Assembly: GCF_000219625.1 (NCBI RefSeq)
Contig: NC_018218.1
Location: 3,658,001-3,722,000 of the forward strand
Direction of reading: 5' to 3'
Source of the DNA: Zymoseptoria tritici IPO323
Taxonomy: Eukaryota > Ascomycota > Dothideomycetes > Mycosphaerellales > Mycosphaerellaceae
DNA length: 64,000 nt
Shown piece by piece: positions 32,832 to 44,456 of this stretch (the stretch's first letter is position 1; every line of letters begins with the position of its first letter). Below the pieces are notes generated by a model, which saw nothing but the letters and a program-made list of their open reading frames with translations, did no database searches and was not told where the DNA came from. The position numbers and the translations under genes are program-made.

Positions 32832-33225
32832 TAGTACACGACCATGGCATATGCGGCGTTGGCGAAGCAGAAGTATTCGCTGGGATACAGGAAGCAAAGC
32901 TGTACGAAATACCTAGCATGGCGATGAATGAATTCGACTCGCAGCCGACCTGTGTGCACGCGAGGATGCTACTGTGATAAGCTCATTGGAAATGTGAGAC
33001 GATCATGCTGTAATGTCTTGATACTGCACATAAGGTGCTTTCGTTTCTATGGAGCTTTGAGGTGAAAGCGTCCCTTCCCGGAAGTCCAATTGAGCTGATG
33101 TGGACCCATCTTCCACCACGCATACTGCGATGATGCGTTCCGCAAGCCGAGTGTTCGTTATCGACAACTTCTTGCGCTCGTCAAAACCTATAAATGCACT
33201 CTCCTTTCCTTTGAAATGCTGAGTC
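32832..33225. other. Intergenic, convergent 3' flanks
   Basis: It separates PRE8 from the end of the GLE1 extension frame. Nothing else is seen. Confidence 0.5.
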
Positions 33226-33642
33226 TCACGTCCACCAGCCCCCCTGTAGTCCTGCTCCGGGAATCTGAGGCATCACGCCTCTCCCAGTCGGGGCGTTCGC
33301 GGGCATGTGAGGCTGCGTCGTGTTGAAGCCTCTCGTGATACCCCCATTACCGCTCGTATTCCTGTTGCCGAAGCCCAGGATCTCGCGATTGGCGCCTGTG
33401 GCGGGTGGCAGACAAGATGGTGCCTTTTGGCCATTCATGTTGGCTCTAGGTGCTGTTGGAATTTGGGCCCTGCCGAAGCCAAAATTACCCACGCGGCCGA
33501 ATGAGGCGTTCGTGACGTTGTTGGTCAACGGAACACGAGGTTGTTGAGCGCTGGTGCCAAACGTTCCGCGAGGGGCACTGCTGTGCTGTGCATAGTGTCC
33601 AGTCTGGAGATTCGAAATGCGAATGGAGTTCTTCCTGCCTTC
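33226..33642 (-). other. In-frame FG/GN-rich extension behind the GLE1 stop
   Basis: Directly after the GLE1 TAG (33643-33645) the same frame stays open for 138 sense codons to a stop at 33226. It has a nucleoporin-like composition: ASFGRVGNFGFGRAQIP, NREILGFGNRN, GITRGFNTTQP, ending PGAGLQGGWWT. It has no ATG that would make it a separate gene at its start. Either an unrecognised intron removes the TAG, the stop is read through, or the extension was lost recently. Annotated separately because its translation is unproven. Confidence 0.5.
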
Positions 33643-35348
33643 CTAGAGCTGGAGATACAATTCGCTTCCGATTTTCATCCCAAGAACTTCCATGATGCCG
33701 GCGGCTTTGGTGGTTGCGGGTCGATCTGCTGGGAAAGTGGCGAATTCGCGGACTGCTAACCTCAATGCCGCAACGGCTGCTTGTCCGTACAGACTGATGA
33801 ATCGGGGGATGAATGCCAGGTCGAGGAGGCCTTCGAGGGCGTTGTAATGTGATGGTACGCGACGGGTGGCCGAGACGTTCAGGATCCGCGACAACGACTG
33901 CCAGAAGAGGCGATTCGGAGCGGGATTGGTCATCTTCGATCGGGAGAAGTCTCGAAGGGTGATGGCTGCGTATCCTGCAGACAGACCTTTCATCAAGAGA
34001 AAGTGATCCAATTCACCATTCTGTTTCCAGCCCATCTTCGCTCGACCTTCTTTGGTTCGCTCGTCCGCAACGATACCAAATAAAACCGGACAGCGCTGGT
34101 GATATCGAGCCCAGAGAATATCGATGAGGGAGTGTCCGTGGAAAGAGTAGTTGGGGTTCGCGAAGATTGAGGCGGCCATCACGCCGAGAGGTTCCGCTGC
34201 TGAGCAGTCGACGGCAGCCTCAGTAGCCATTGAATTGATTATTGCCTTGGCAAAGTGGTTGAGAAGGTCAAAGAGAAGTAGCGGGAATTGAGGCGACTGG
34301 TTCGGCTCCGGGTTTCCACCGTGGAAAAATGCTGATACGTCCACTGTCTCGGTGGGATAACGTCCTTTAGCATCGTCCAGGATCGCTTGGATTTCTGCAA
34401 TCTGGAACAATTTGTTAGCACATCCATTTCATGTCCGTAGTTGCAGCCTGAGATTACCTTTCTCCGGTTCTCGTCCCGGTTGTGTTTGTTGACCTGATTG
34501 ACCAACATCTTGATCCTCCTCCTACACTTTTCACCAAGATTTTCCTTCAGCCAGGCGTCCTGGTTCTTGGCCTGATCCAGACGATCTTTTGTCTGTTTCA
34601 ACGCTTGCTTCATGGCCAAGAATGTAGCATGTTCCTTCTCAATCTCATCCCGTGACGAAGATGCGATCGAAGTCACTGCTGTGGGAGCCGCAGCGGCAGG
34701 TGGGTGGCTTGCTCGGGGAGGCTGCGATTTTTCCTGTTGTATAGTCTGCTGTCGTTTTTGCTCTTCCTGCAGCTTTTGCTCCTCTAGTTGCGCAGCCCTC
34801 GCCTCAGCAGCCTCTTTGTCCTTCTGCTCTCGTGCCTTCCTTGCCTGTTCTTCCCTTTGCTGCTGTTGCGCGGCTGCGCGCTGCTCGGCCTCTTTGCGCT
34901 CGCGCTCAATTCTCTCTGCTTCCCGTTGACGCGCTTCGTCTTTCTCCCGTTCCGCCTGAAGACGGTGCAGCTCCGCAGCTCTTTCCTCGTCCAGCTTTCG
35001 CTTCGCTTCCTCTGCCAAACGATTCTGTTCCGCCTCGAGACGTAATCGCTTGCGCTCCGCCTCAATTGCGATCATTTCCAGGTCCAGCATGGCGTTGTCC
35101 CGTATGGCTTTGTGCGCTTTGGCTGCCGATTCCAATGCTTGCTTTTGGATCGATTCCCGCCTATGAGTGCCCTCGACCAATTGCATTTCGAAGGCGCGAT
35201 CCTGCTCGACATACTGAAGGGAGAGATCCTCGTAGTGCTTCGAGAGTGGTGACTCCATGAGGCCGTGACTGCTACCGAGAGAGTTCCGGTGACCGTTGAG
35301 TATGGATCGTGATCGCGAGCGACCCGAAGTTCTGTATGTTGAAGTCAT
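33643..35348 (-). CDS. GLE1: GLE1: nuclear pore mRNA export factor
   Basis: Gle1 with inositol hexakisphosphate activates the DEAD-box ATPase Dbp5 at the cytoplasmic face of the pore. Two exons (34458-35348 and 33643-34401; 56-nt intron) encode 549 residues, near the yeast 538. A Ser/Arg-rich N terminus precedes a long Glu/Arg/Gln coiled coil (residues about 90-225). The conserved C-terminal domain shows FAKAIINSMATEAAV, ILWARYHQRCPVLFGI, LMKGLSAGYAAITLRDFS and PRFISLYGQAAVAALRLA. The start is uncertain. The frame is open well upstream of 35348 but without an ATG, and two short upstream ORFs begin with ATGs near 35455 and 35490. The stop is followed by an open FG-rich frame (see the separate entry). 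Confidence 0.87.
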
Positions 35349-36600
35349 ATTCGTGCTGGCTTTCAAGACACTGTTGGAAAGTGTGGATATGTCCCGTAGT
35401 GATGTGCGCTTCTCGGCGAGATGAGACGCCAAGAAATGTTGAGTCGTCGTAGCGGTGGCAGCATTGCTGTGTCGGTCACGGTCGAAGCATGAGAGTTGTT
35501 CGTTGTGGAAGAGAGATCCGTGGGTATATGAAAGTCGCGTAACCTTTAGCTGCGGGACGTGAAGGGTATGCGGAAAGTGAAAGCACGGTCCGGACCTTAT
35601 TTATCGGCCGAGTCCGAGAATAATTATCCGAGTACCGTTCGGATGTGGGACCGGAATACGCTGTGACACGAGCATCGAAGAGAAGAGTGATGGGCGCGGT
35701 CGTAAGGTGCACACCAATATGTCGCAGGCCGTCGAGGCTGCAAGCACAGGCTCGTGCTCATATGGAACGAGTTCAAGCGTGGCAATCGTCAGAGCGGCAC
35801 AATGCATGAAAGCACTGTCGACGCGAGGTAGATCCTTTGCCGACATTCGTTGTGACTTGTGCATGCTTTACTGTCTGAGCCTCATAGTTGTTTCTCAAAT
35901 CGCGATATTCGAACTGCTGATCGTCCATGCTGTCGTCAGGCCATTGGAAGCAAGAGCTGATACTGTTACAGGCCAAGCAGAATACGAAACTTGAACGACA
36001 TCAGACATCTCAGGACGAATTCTCCGGAGCGGCCGTCAGTAGCTTGAACGTCCATGAATGCTAGTGTACTGCTGCGTTGCAGTCTACGAGGCGTAGAGTT
36101 GCTTGTACTGAACAAATTGAATCAATCCTCGCCAGCCTGGCGATGTACCTGATCCTGTCGATGAGCTGATCTTGCTGCGGACGTCGGGGATTCGGCGGGG
36201 GATGGAACTTCGAGTTTGCACGTCTCGGACAGTGTTGTCAGAGGCAGGCTGGGAGAACAATCCGTAGATGGCGACGAACAAGCAGGACAACGAAGACGAT
36301 GCCGTGCGCGGCCACAGTCTTTGTCCAGGGCAGCCCTAATTAACGTGGTGGATGGTCCCGTCAGTTCTCCTTGGACGTTCCAGCGTTTTTGGTGGAGAGA
36401 GCTGACGCACGAGCCGAGTTTAGCGCAGTCTGAGCTCCAGGCCAGGGCCCAGGACCTCCTATCGATGAGTGTGTGTGTGTGGTGGAGTCACTGGAGTGGT
36501 GCCGCCCGCAGCATCATCGCCCAGGCTGACCGAGATCACTGCCACTAGTTCTAGCACTTGACGGGGAGACTACCTAACTTGCCTGAAGGACGAACCGTCG
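35349..36600. other. Divergent intergenic region of GLE1 and SSD1
   Basis: Upstream sequence of both genes. A (GT)6 tract lies at 36469-36480. Frames such as 36558-37112 run through it but show the Ser/Pro/Thr composition of C/T-rich DNA and overlap the SSD1 start out of frame. Confidence 0.45.
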
Positions 36601-37024
36601 TCGACTTCGTCCCTCTTTGCACTCTCCCGTCACCTCCATCATCTTCATCACCGCACTCACTCACTCCTTCCCACAACACGTCGCTGCTGCCGACACTCCT
36701 TCTTTCCGCAACAGCAGCAGCAGCTCCGTGCTTCGATCCTTACCCACGAGGTACCCACACAACCACCACCACCTCCGTCCTTGACCTCGACTCTTCTCCC
36801 ATCTGCCCGTCCCTTCAATTAGTCCACTCAGCACCACATCCACCAACACTGCAGACTCCTATACCGTACTGTACCGTACCCGTAGCTTGTCGCTGCATAC
36901 ACTACATCGCAATCTGCACCATCGACCCGCTCTGCCTGGCCTCCACGTCGCCTCGCCTCGACAGCTCGAAACAGCAGTCTACTGCATCTACAGCCCCACG
37001 ACCACTCTGCACAAAAAGTTCGTC
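36601..37024 (+). promoter_or_regulatory. Probable SSD1 5' leader, pyrimidine-rich and AUG-free
   Basis: No ATG occurs on the plus strand from about 36466 to the SSD1 start at 37025, and the stretch is strongly C/T-rich. Three overlapping copies of CNYUCNYU lie at 36654-36669 (CACTCACT twice, then CACTCCTT). This is the published recognition motif of yeast Ssd1 in target 5' leaders. Autoregulation is inference; the transcription start is not known. Confidence 0.5.
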
Positions 37025-40000
37025 ATGGACCAGCAAGGCCAACAAACCGGCCCACAAGGCCCGAACGGCCGCCGACTACACATTGCCCATCGTCGCAGCC
37101 CGTCAGAGATGACGCCGCTGATGAGTGCGTGCCTTGTTCATTCTTTTCCCGTCTCCATACTGATACTCTCGCAGTGGAACAACTGGCTTTGGCACAGCAG
37201 ATCGAAATGCTCCAACAGCAACAGCAGCAAATCGCTGCCACACACCAACAATATGTTAACATGGGTATGATCCCTCAACAGCAACAGCTCCCCAATCAGT
37301 TCCAACAATTGCAAGGCCAGATGCAGAATCTCAACGTAGGATCGAATCCTGCGGCCTTCCAATTCCCACAACAACCGCAGATGGGCCAACAGCACCTTGG
37401 CATCCCCATGGCTGGTGGTATGGCTCAAGCATCCGCGCATCGCCGAAACCAGTCCGCAATGCCCAACATGGGCATGGGACCGCCTCCCGCTCCTTCATCC
37501 GGCGCATCCGGCTCTGCCTTTGGAGACTTTGGCAACTTTGGCCAGAATCGCACCGAGAACAACGCCCCGACACGTGGAAGAGGCGGTGGCGCTGCAGGAG
37601 GAGGACATGCACGCAGACACTCGCTGGCATTGCCAGAGGCGAAGAAGGCGGCCGAGCTGGCTGAGGCGAAGAGAAAGACTAGTGGTTTCCAATTCCCGAT
37701 TCCAGGAGCGGCCGGAGCGCCTCCCGCCCCAGACAACCGTGCTGCAAGCCCAGGCAGCGGCGAAGCAGGCTCAGCTGCGGGCAGTGCGACTCGCGGAGGT
37801 GTTGGCGGTCGTGGACATGGTCGTAGCCAGAGCATGGCTGTCGGCAACAATCGTGGCATGGGTCAACTCAGTCGCGGTGGTCCAACAGGCTTCCAATTCC
37901 CTCCCCAGCAGGCCACTGTCGATGGAGGCTCCAACACTTCAGAACTGAGCCGCCGTGGTAGCCAAGGCCATGGCCGTACGGGCTCTCGCAACTTTGACGG
38001 CAACTGGCGCAATCCGAACCCCAACAACACCCAGCCTCCTACCGATGGACAGACTACCAACATGGGCAACTTCCACATGAACCAACACACAAGCGCTCAG
38101 CCATTCCAGCCGGGCCACCGACAGCGTGGGTCGGTTGGCGGTCAGTCAATCAGCTCATTGCAGAGCTTCGGAAACTACCAGCCGCAACCGCAACTGATGC
38201 AGCTCCCTCAAGGCCAGGTTCTGGTTCAGCCCGCTGCCATGTTCGGTGGCCAGCAATTGAACGCGCTTCAGCTCGCCCAGTTGCAGGCATACCAGCAAGC
38301 AGGGATTCAAGCGCCCACTCTTGCCCAACTCACTGGACAGCACAACGGTCCACAGATTGGCATGCATCAGCAACAGCAGCAGCGCAAGACGCTCTTCACT
38401 CCCTACCTCCCGCAGGCAACGCTCCCTGCTTTGCTCGGTGACGGCCAACTTGTCGCCGGTATTCTCCGCGTCAACAAGAAAAACAGAAGCGATGCTTATG
38501 TCACGACCACTGACCTGGACGCCGACATTTTCATCTGCGGCAGCAAGGATCGCAATCGTGCTCTGGAGGGCGACTTGGTCGCTGTCGAGCTGCTCGATGT
38601 TGACGAAGTCTGGGGTCAGAAGCGCGAGAAAGAGGAGAAGAAGAAGCGCAAGGATGTTACTGACCAGCGTAGTGGCAACATGACTGCAGTCAACGATGCT
38701 ACCACTCAGCCAGAAAGTGCCTCGGCCGCCCAGGAGGGTGGTCTTCGTCGTCGTGGTAGCTTGAAGCAGCGTCCAACGCAGAAGAAGAATGACGATGTCG
38801 AGGTCGAAGGCCAAAGTCTCCTTCTCATGGAAGAGGATGAAATCAACGACGAGCAAAAGCCACTCTACGCCGGCCACATCGTTGCGGTCATCGAACGAGT
38901 TGCTGGTCAAATGTTCTCTGGTTCTCTCGGTCTCCTCCGTCCAAGCAGCCAGGCTACCAAGGAGAAGCAAGAAGCCGAGCGCCAGGCTCGCGATGGCGGC
39001 AACGCGCGTCACCAGGAGCGCCAACAAGATCGTCCGAAGATTGTGTGGTTCAAGCCAACCGACAAGCGAGTGCCGCTGATCGCCATTCCGACCGAGCAAG
39101 CTCCACGAGACTTTGTCGATCGTCACCAGGATTACGCCAACAAGATCTTCGTTGCATGCATCAAGCGCTGGCCCATCACCAGTCTGCATCCATTTGGAAC
39201 ACTTGTCGAGCAACTCGGCGAGGCCGGCGATCTCAAGGTCGAGACAGATGCTCTGCTTCGGGACAACAATTTCGGGCCGGACGACTTCTCCGAGGCGGTC
39301 ATCAAGAACGTTGGCTTCGAAGACTGGTCCATTGAAAAGGAGGGTGAATCGGCTCTGGAAGGTCGCCGCGACTTCCGCGAAGAGCAGACGTTCACCATTG
39401 ATCCCAATGGAAGCAAGGAGCTGGACGACGCCATTCATTTCAAGGATTTGGGAGATGGTAACGTCGAGATCGGCATGCACGTCACTGACATTGCCCATTT
39501 CGTCAAAGCCAACTCTCTGGTCGACCGCGAAGCCAAGAAACGTGGCACTGGGGTCTACTTGACAGATAGAACTGTCAACATGCTCCCCTCCAAGATCACT
39601 CACGACGTTTGCTGCCTCAATCCTGGCGAGGACCGCTACACGGTCTCGGTCGTCTTCAAGGTTGACGCTGCATCCGGACGGGTCTCTGAAGAAGATACCT
39701 GGGTCGGCAAGGCCATTATCAAGAGCTCCGGCAAGCTGTCGTACGAGGAGGTCGATGCTGTTATCAACGGTTCGAAGGAGTCTTCGCTCGGCGAAGAACG
39801 CTCCAAGCAGATTCTCATGCTGCACAACATCGCACAGAAGCTCCGTCGTGGTCGATACAACAGTGAAGAAGAAGACATTCCTCCACTCCGTCTTTTCTAC
39901 CAGCTTGACGACGAGAACGTGCCCGTCGAGCGCAACATCTTCGACTCCAGTCCAGCGCATGAGATGATCGAAGAGCTGAGCCACAAGACGAATGCCGTGG

Positions 40001-41258
40001 TGGCGCAGAAGATCTTCGCGCAGTTGCAAGACCGTGCGCTACTCCGCCGACAAGCGGATCCTTTCCCAAGACGACTGCAGACTTTCGCCGAACGCATGGC
40101 CAACATTGGCTATGACATGGACATTTCGAGTTCTGCTTCCCTGCAGAACAGCCTCTTCCGTATCGACGACGCCGAGATTCGCAAGGGTATGGAAACCTTG
40201 ATCATCAAGGCCATGGGCCGCGCCAAGTACGTCGTACCTGGAAAGGTGCCAGATCCGAGCTTGAGCCATTATGCGTTGAATCTGCCACTTTACACGCACT
40301 TCACCAACCCATCGCGACGCTACGCCGACATCATCGTTCATCGACAGCTTGAGGCTGCTCTCTCCAATGGTGCTGTGGAGTTCTCCGAGGATCTCGAGTC
40401 ACTCAACAAGACTGCGGAAACGTGCAACACCAAGAAGGATTCAGCCCACGCCGCCCAGGAGCAGAGTGTTCACATTGAGTCCTGCCGTCTGATGAACCGC
40501 TTGAGCGAGGAGCAAGGTGGCGATCTGATCTCGGTTGGAATCGTCGTCTGCGTCTACGAATCCGCGTTCGATGTGTTGATTCCAGAATATGGCTTTGAAA
40601 AGCGTGTTCACTGCGATCAGCTACCATTGAAGAAGGCCGAGTTCGACAAGAATAAGCGACTGCTGGAGCTCTACTGGGAGAAGGGAGTCCCATCATCGGC
40701 CTTTGTTCCCGACGATGAACGCCCCCAGGCCAAGGGTCACCGCCCAACGCACAGCTTCGTCGCACGAGAGGCCACTGCTAAGCACAGGGAAGCTCAAGAG
40801 GCGGAGCGCAAGGCGATGAACACTGGCTCCATCGATGCTCAGGATGTTGATGCGCTTTTCGACGACGACGATGACGACAACGCGTCCGAGGCCACCGACA
40901 ATGCCGCTGGAGTCGCTCTGAATGGCGATCGCGCCACCCAGAGCGGTCCACCGTCGCCATCCCGCAACGGAGCTCCACCGCAGCGATCCAAGTCCGACTC
41001 TCGCGCCCTCAACAACAGCGCCGCGCCAGAAGCGAAGTTGAGCAACAAGGATAAGTACCTTGGATTTTTCAAGCTACGCGAGGAGAACGGCCATTACATC
41101 CAAGACGTCAAGGAGATGACCAGAGTGCCAGTTCTGCTGAGAACCGATCTGACCAAGAGTCCACCGTAAGTTCTCAGAACACCTACACATCCGAATGATA
41201 CTGACATCACCCTCCCAGATGCTTGACCATCAGATCGCTGAACCCTTACGCTTTGTGA
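37025..41258 (+). CDS. SSD1: SSD1: RNB-fold RNA-binding translational regulator
   Basis: Ssd1 binds leaders of cell-wall and growth mRNAs and is controlled by the NDR kinase Cbk1. Three exons (37025-37124, 37175-41165, 41219-41258) give 1376 residues. The short last exon adds CLTIRSLNPYAL, the family-typical end; without it translation would stop at 41169. The N-terminal 400 residues are Gln/Gly/Asn-rich and prion-like, with four HxRxxS Cbk1-type sites at about Ser127, Ser183, Ser253 and Ser304. Cold-shock domains come next (KTLFTPYLPQATLPALL, VGKMF-like AGQMFSGSLG). The RNB domain has IDPNGSKELDDAIH, where the usual Asp of the KDxDDA active site is Glu. This agrees with Ssd1 being a non-nuclease. 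A long antisense frame at 38155-40029 is a codon-bias shadow. Confidence 0.95.
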
Positions 41259-42297
41259 GGTCGGCCATTGTTGCATTCCTATCAGCGCGGCCGACCAAGT
41301 CTTCAAACGACATTGCCTCGCATGCACACACTCCAGGACCCCGACGACAGGGTTGACTTGAGCGAAAGCTCGTCGTCGGCCCTCCAGATTTCGGGTATCT
41401 TCCTGAACCACTGACCGCATACCATCATTACCAAGCAACGGCCGCCACGAGCAGATTACCTGCCGCAGTGACAGATCGGTACACACCTGTATAGCCGAGA
41501 CTGAAGACTGAAGGGAAGAGGAAGAATGAATATCAGAGTGAACTGGCGATACAAGGCACACACTGCTTTCTTGATGGACACGATGAGTTTCTCATTTCCG
41601 GTATCGAACCCGCATTGACTGTTGGCCCATGTGGATGATGGGACGCACAACTATGGAATAGTCGAAGGAGCAGTGGTTGTTTAGTTCATTGTTATCTATC
41701 TAGTGATTGTATGTTTTCGGAAGCTTGATGAAGAGCACTTGAATCTTCCTGCGTGCCTTGCTATTCTGGCTGCTTGTGACTCTGAATTTGGTGCTAATGC
41801 TTCCATCATTTGAATACCGCGAATTAGGCACCAACATCAAGAGAGCTAGTCATTGAGAAAGGGACCGAAACGCCGACAAGTGCGAGTGATAAGAAGCCAC
41901 AGACAAACGAGTACAGAAATCATCCGACATGATGGTAAGCGAGACATTACGACATATCGATGGAACGACTCCTGCAACGATTTGTGAGACGTTTCGAAAT
42001 TTTGCAAGCAGACACTGCCTGGAACTGGTTTCATGCATAGTGCTATGGACGGCCGTGCTGCGATATCCCAGTCTCTTTCGATGGCGAGCCAAACAATTGT
42101 CAGAGCTCGAGCAGGCCAGGAACCCATGACGGCGACGCACTGTCATTGTGCCACGAGTTTCTCCTGTACCGCTCCTTGCTGACTGACGGTCATGCTCAAC
42201 TCATAATTCCTCTCAGCGCGTTCGTCATCGCTTCGCACCGTCGTGGCGATTCAGCGTACAGATGTTCGAACTCGTGACATGCGAGATGCGCTTCCTC
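41259..42297. other. Intergenic, convergent 3' flanks
   Basis: About 1 kb between the ends of SSD1 and the DUF2293 gene. It is AT-richer around 41650-41830. No supported gene or RNA. Confidence 0.5.
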
Positions 42298-44456
42298 TCA
42301 TCGAGGGTACTGGTACTGGTACTGGTATTGGTATTGTGGAGGCGGAGGCGGAGGCGCCCCGGTAGACCACGATGGCGGACCTGAAACAACTGCCTGATAT
42401 GCTCCATACCTCTGGAGCTGCTGCACAGGCGCAGGCGCACCGTGGACGGGTCGAGGCAGCGTGGTTCTCCTTGAAGGAGAGTCGTCGACCACGACGATTT
42501 GGCGAAATGGCTCGCCGGGAAAGCCCTCGAAGCGGCCAGGCATGTTGTTTCGAACGAGGGACGAGCTTGGAGCATACTGAATAGGTGCAACTTGTGCATG
42601 GACGAGGTTGTGACGCGCTGGATGTTGCAAACGCGGAGGGGTTGTCGTGACGGATGTGCTTCCTTGTTCGATGCTCTGCTGGACCGGATGTACTGGGAAG
42701 AACTTCTCGCGTGCCATGTTTGGCTGGGTATGGTAGCTGTCGCCCGGGCGATAACCATGATCCCAATGCGGCGAGTCTCGACCAAAATCTGTTGTTGGAC
42801 CTGCCCGGGCTGGAGCGAAGAACTGACCGGACTGGCTTTGAATTTGTTGCTGGCCAGGCGGTGTCCAGGTAGTGGTGGGCAGCGTCATCATCGTGGCATC
42901 CTGTTCCATTTTGCGGCGCTTACCACGGTTTTCGTCTTCTGATGTGATGGAACGACCGTGGATGTACGCATTGCGGTGCTCATCGTTAGTGCGAACTGTG
43001 AAAGCGTCTCCACTGCTTCTTCGACTGCCGCTGGCTTGTTCGATCGAGGGCCAGATGTCAGGTGCTGGTCTTGCCTGCTGCTCGACAACGGAATTAGCAT
43101 TCTCACATCCATGTGATCATCATGATCTACTGACCCGCTGATATCGCTCGCCACCGATGATGACAGATTCCTGACCAGGAGGTAAGGTCACTTGAACCAC
43201 GCGACTGTTACTTGGTCAGTTTTGTTAACAACGTGCCTCATGCAGACATTTACTCACGGCTCGGGTGCGGCATTGGGTCTGTGAGGGATCTGCATCTGAG
43301 ATCTGGCCAGGTCGATCTTTTGCCGGACATCGACACGTGATTGCTGGTTGGGTGGTAAAAGCCGTCCAGAGGGTTTCGGTAGGTATCGCTGCAAGAAATG
43401 CCTCGACTGCTCGTCGTGGCTTTCTGCGCCAATGTCTTCAGCAGCTGCAGGCCGGTGAACAATCTCGATGCTGGTGTCACTATCAGCCGAGTCATCATCG
43501 ACGTCAACAGCTGCGCCCCCGTCCTCGTCCTCGTCATCGATGATAATGGTCTCGCGGACAATCTCTTCAAACTCATCACCGTCTTCAAGCTCGCCCCTCC
43601 ACTCGATCAGCTTCTTGACGCAGTAAGGCTCGACCATTGCCCGGACGCCCTGCCAGTCGCCGAACACTTTGAGCAGCTTATCGTAGTCAGTGTAGGTGTG
43701 ACGCACTCGCGATCCGACTGCAAGCTGTACGCGGGATGACAGCGGCAGATCGAGCCGGGTCCCAACACGGTTAGTGTTTCGCTCCCACGCATGGTCGTAA
43801 ATAAATTCAAGATCCTCCTGGGGTATTTTGGGGAATAATTCCCGAACTGCAGCCTGGATCTGCTCACGGCTTTCACGTTCGGGTCCCTTATTGAGCGCAA
43901 TTCCGTGCTTCTTCAAGAGCTTGGCCATGGCGCTTTCCTCGTTCTGAGCTTGAACGTCCGCAGCCTTGACACAGGTTCCATCGTAGCCGTGGAAGACGTA
44001 TCCGAGTTCCTGAGCGGCAGTGCGGAGCACGTCTTGCTGAAAATGGTAACCGATCCTGTGTATATGACCCGACACCTTGTCAAACCTTGTGGAGGCTGAA
44101 TTTCTCGGCCGTCCCTACGTGAGAATTGTTAGTCTCCCATGGCTCGCAATTTGCGACGTCAGCAAACATAGAACAACTGAGCCGGCAAGCGGCTGGCCGT
44201 AGCTGGCTGAACGTAGTTGGCTGACGTCTCCCAGCTGGCAAGCTGCAACATACATGAACAATGGTGACCGGAAATCCACGAAGGCGAGAAAGCTCTTTGC
44301 ACCGCTCGGCGAGGTCCGGAGTACCGACGGCTAAGTATTGGAATCCTGGCGGGGCTTCTTGAAAGGTATCCTATCGTTCCCATCAGATCAGTCTCCAAAC
44401 TCACAGCATAGGACCAGGCAACAAACGGCAAGCTTCAATCTCTTCTTCCTCGCCAT
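42298..44456 (-). CDS. DUF2293-domain protein
   Basis: Five exons (44427-44456, 44254-44370, 43258-44114, 43135-43204, 42298-43077) encode 617 residues. The DUF2293 domain is assembled across introns: PPGFQYLAVGTPDLAERCKE, RGFPVTIVH, RPRNSASTRFDKVSGHIHRI, YHFQQDVL, AAVRELFPKIPQEDLEFI and HAWERNTNRVGTRLDL. After it come an acidic linker (DDEDEDGGAAVDVDDD) and a Pro/Gln/Ser-rich tail ending in a YQ repeat written by a TACTGG-type microsatellite. Intron 1 uses a weak GTTTGT donor. The stronger GTGAGT nearby would create a stop. Exon 5 has a tandem AG-CAG-CAG acceptor. Function unknown; the domain is found in fungi. Exon 1 is the least certain part. Confidence 0.75.

Noticed and set aside
36558..37112. 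184-codon plus-strand frame over the SSD1 leader
   Set aside because: Ser/Pro/Thr-rich product of a C/T-rich tract, no ATG start, and it overlaps the SSD1 start out of frame.
38155..40029. 624-codon open frame antisense to SSD1
   Set aside because: It lies opposite conserved SSD1 codons and its protein has no family features; in GC-rich coding DNA the antisense frame often lacks stops.
41161..41169. TAA at 41167-41169 as the SSD1 stop
   Set aside because: A GTAAGT donor overlaps it, and splicing to 41219 restores the family-typical C terminus ending NPYAL.
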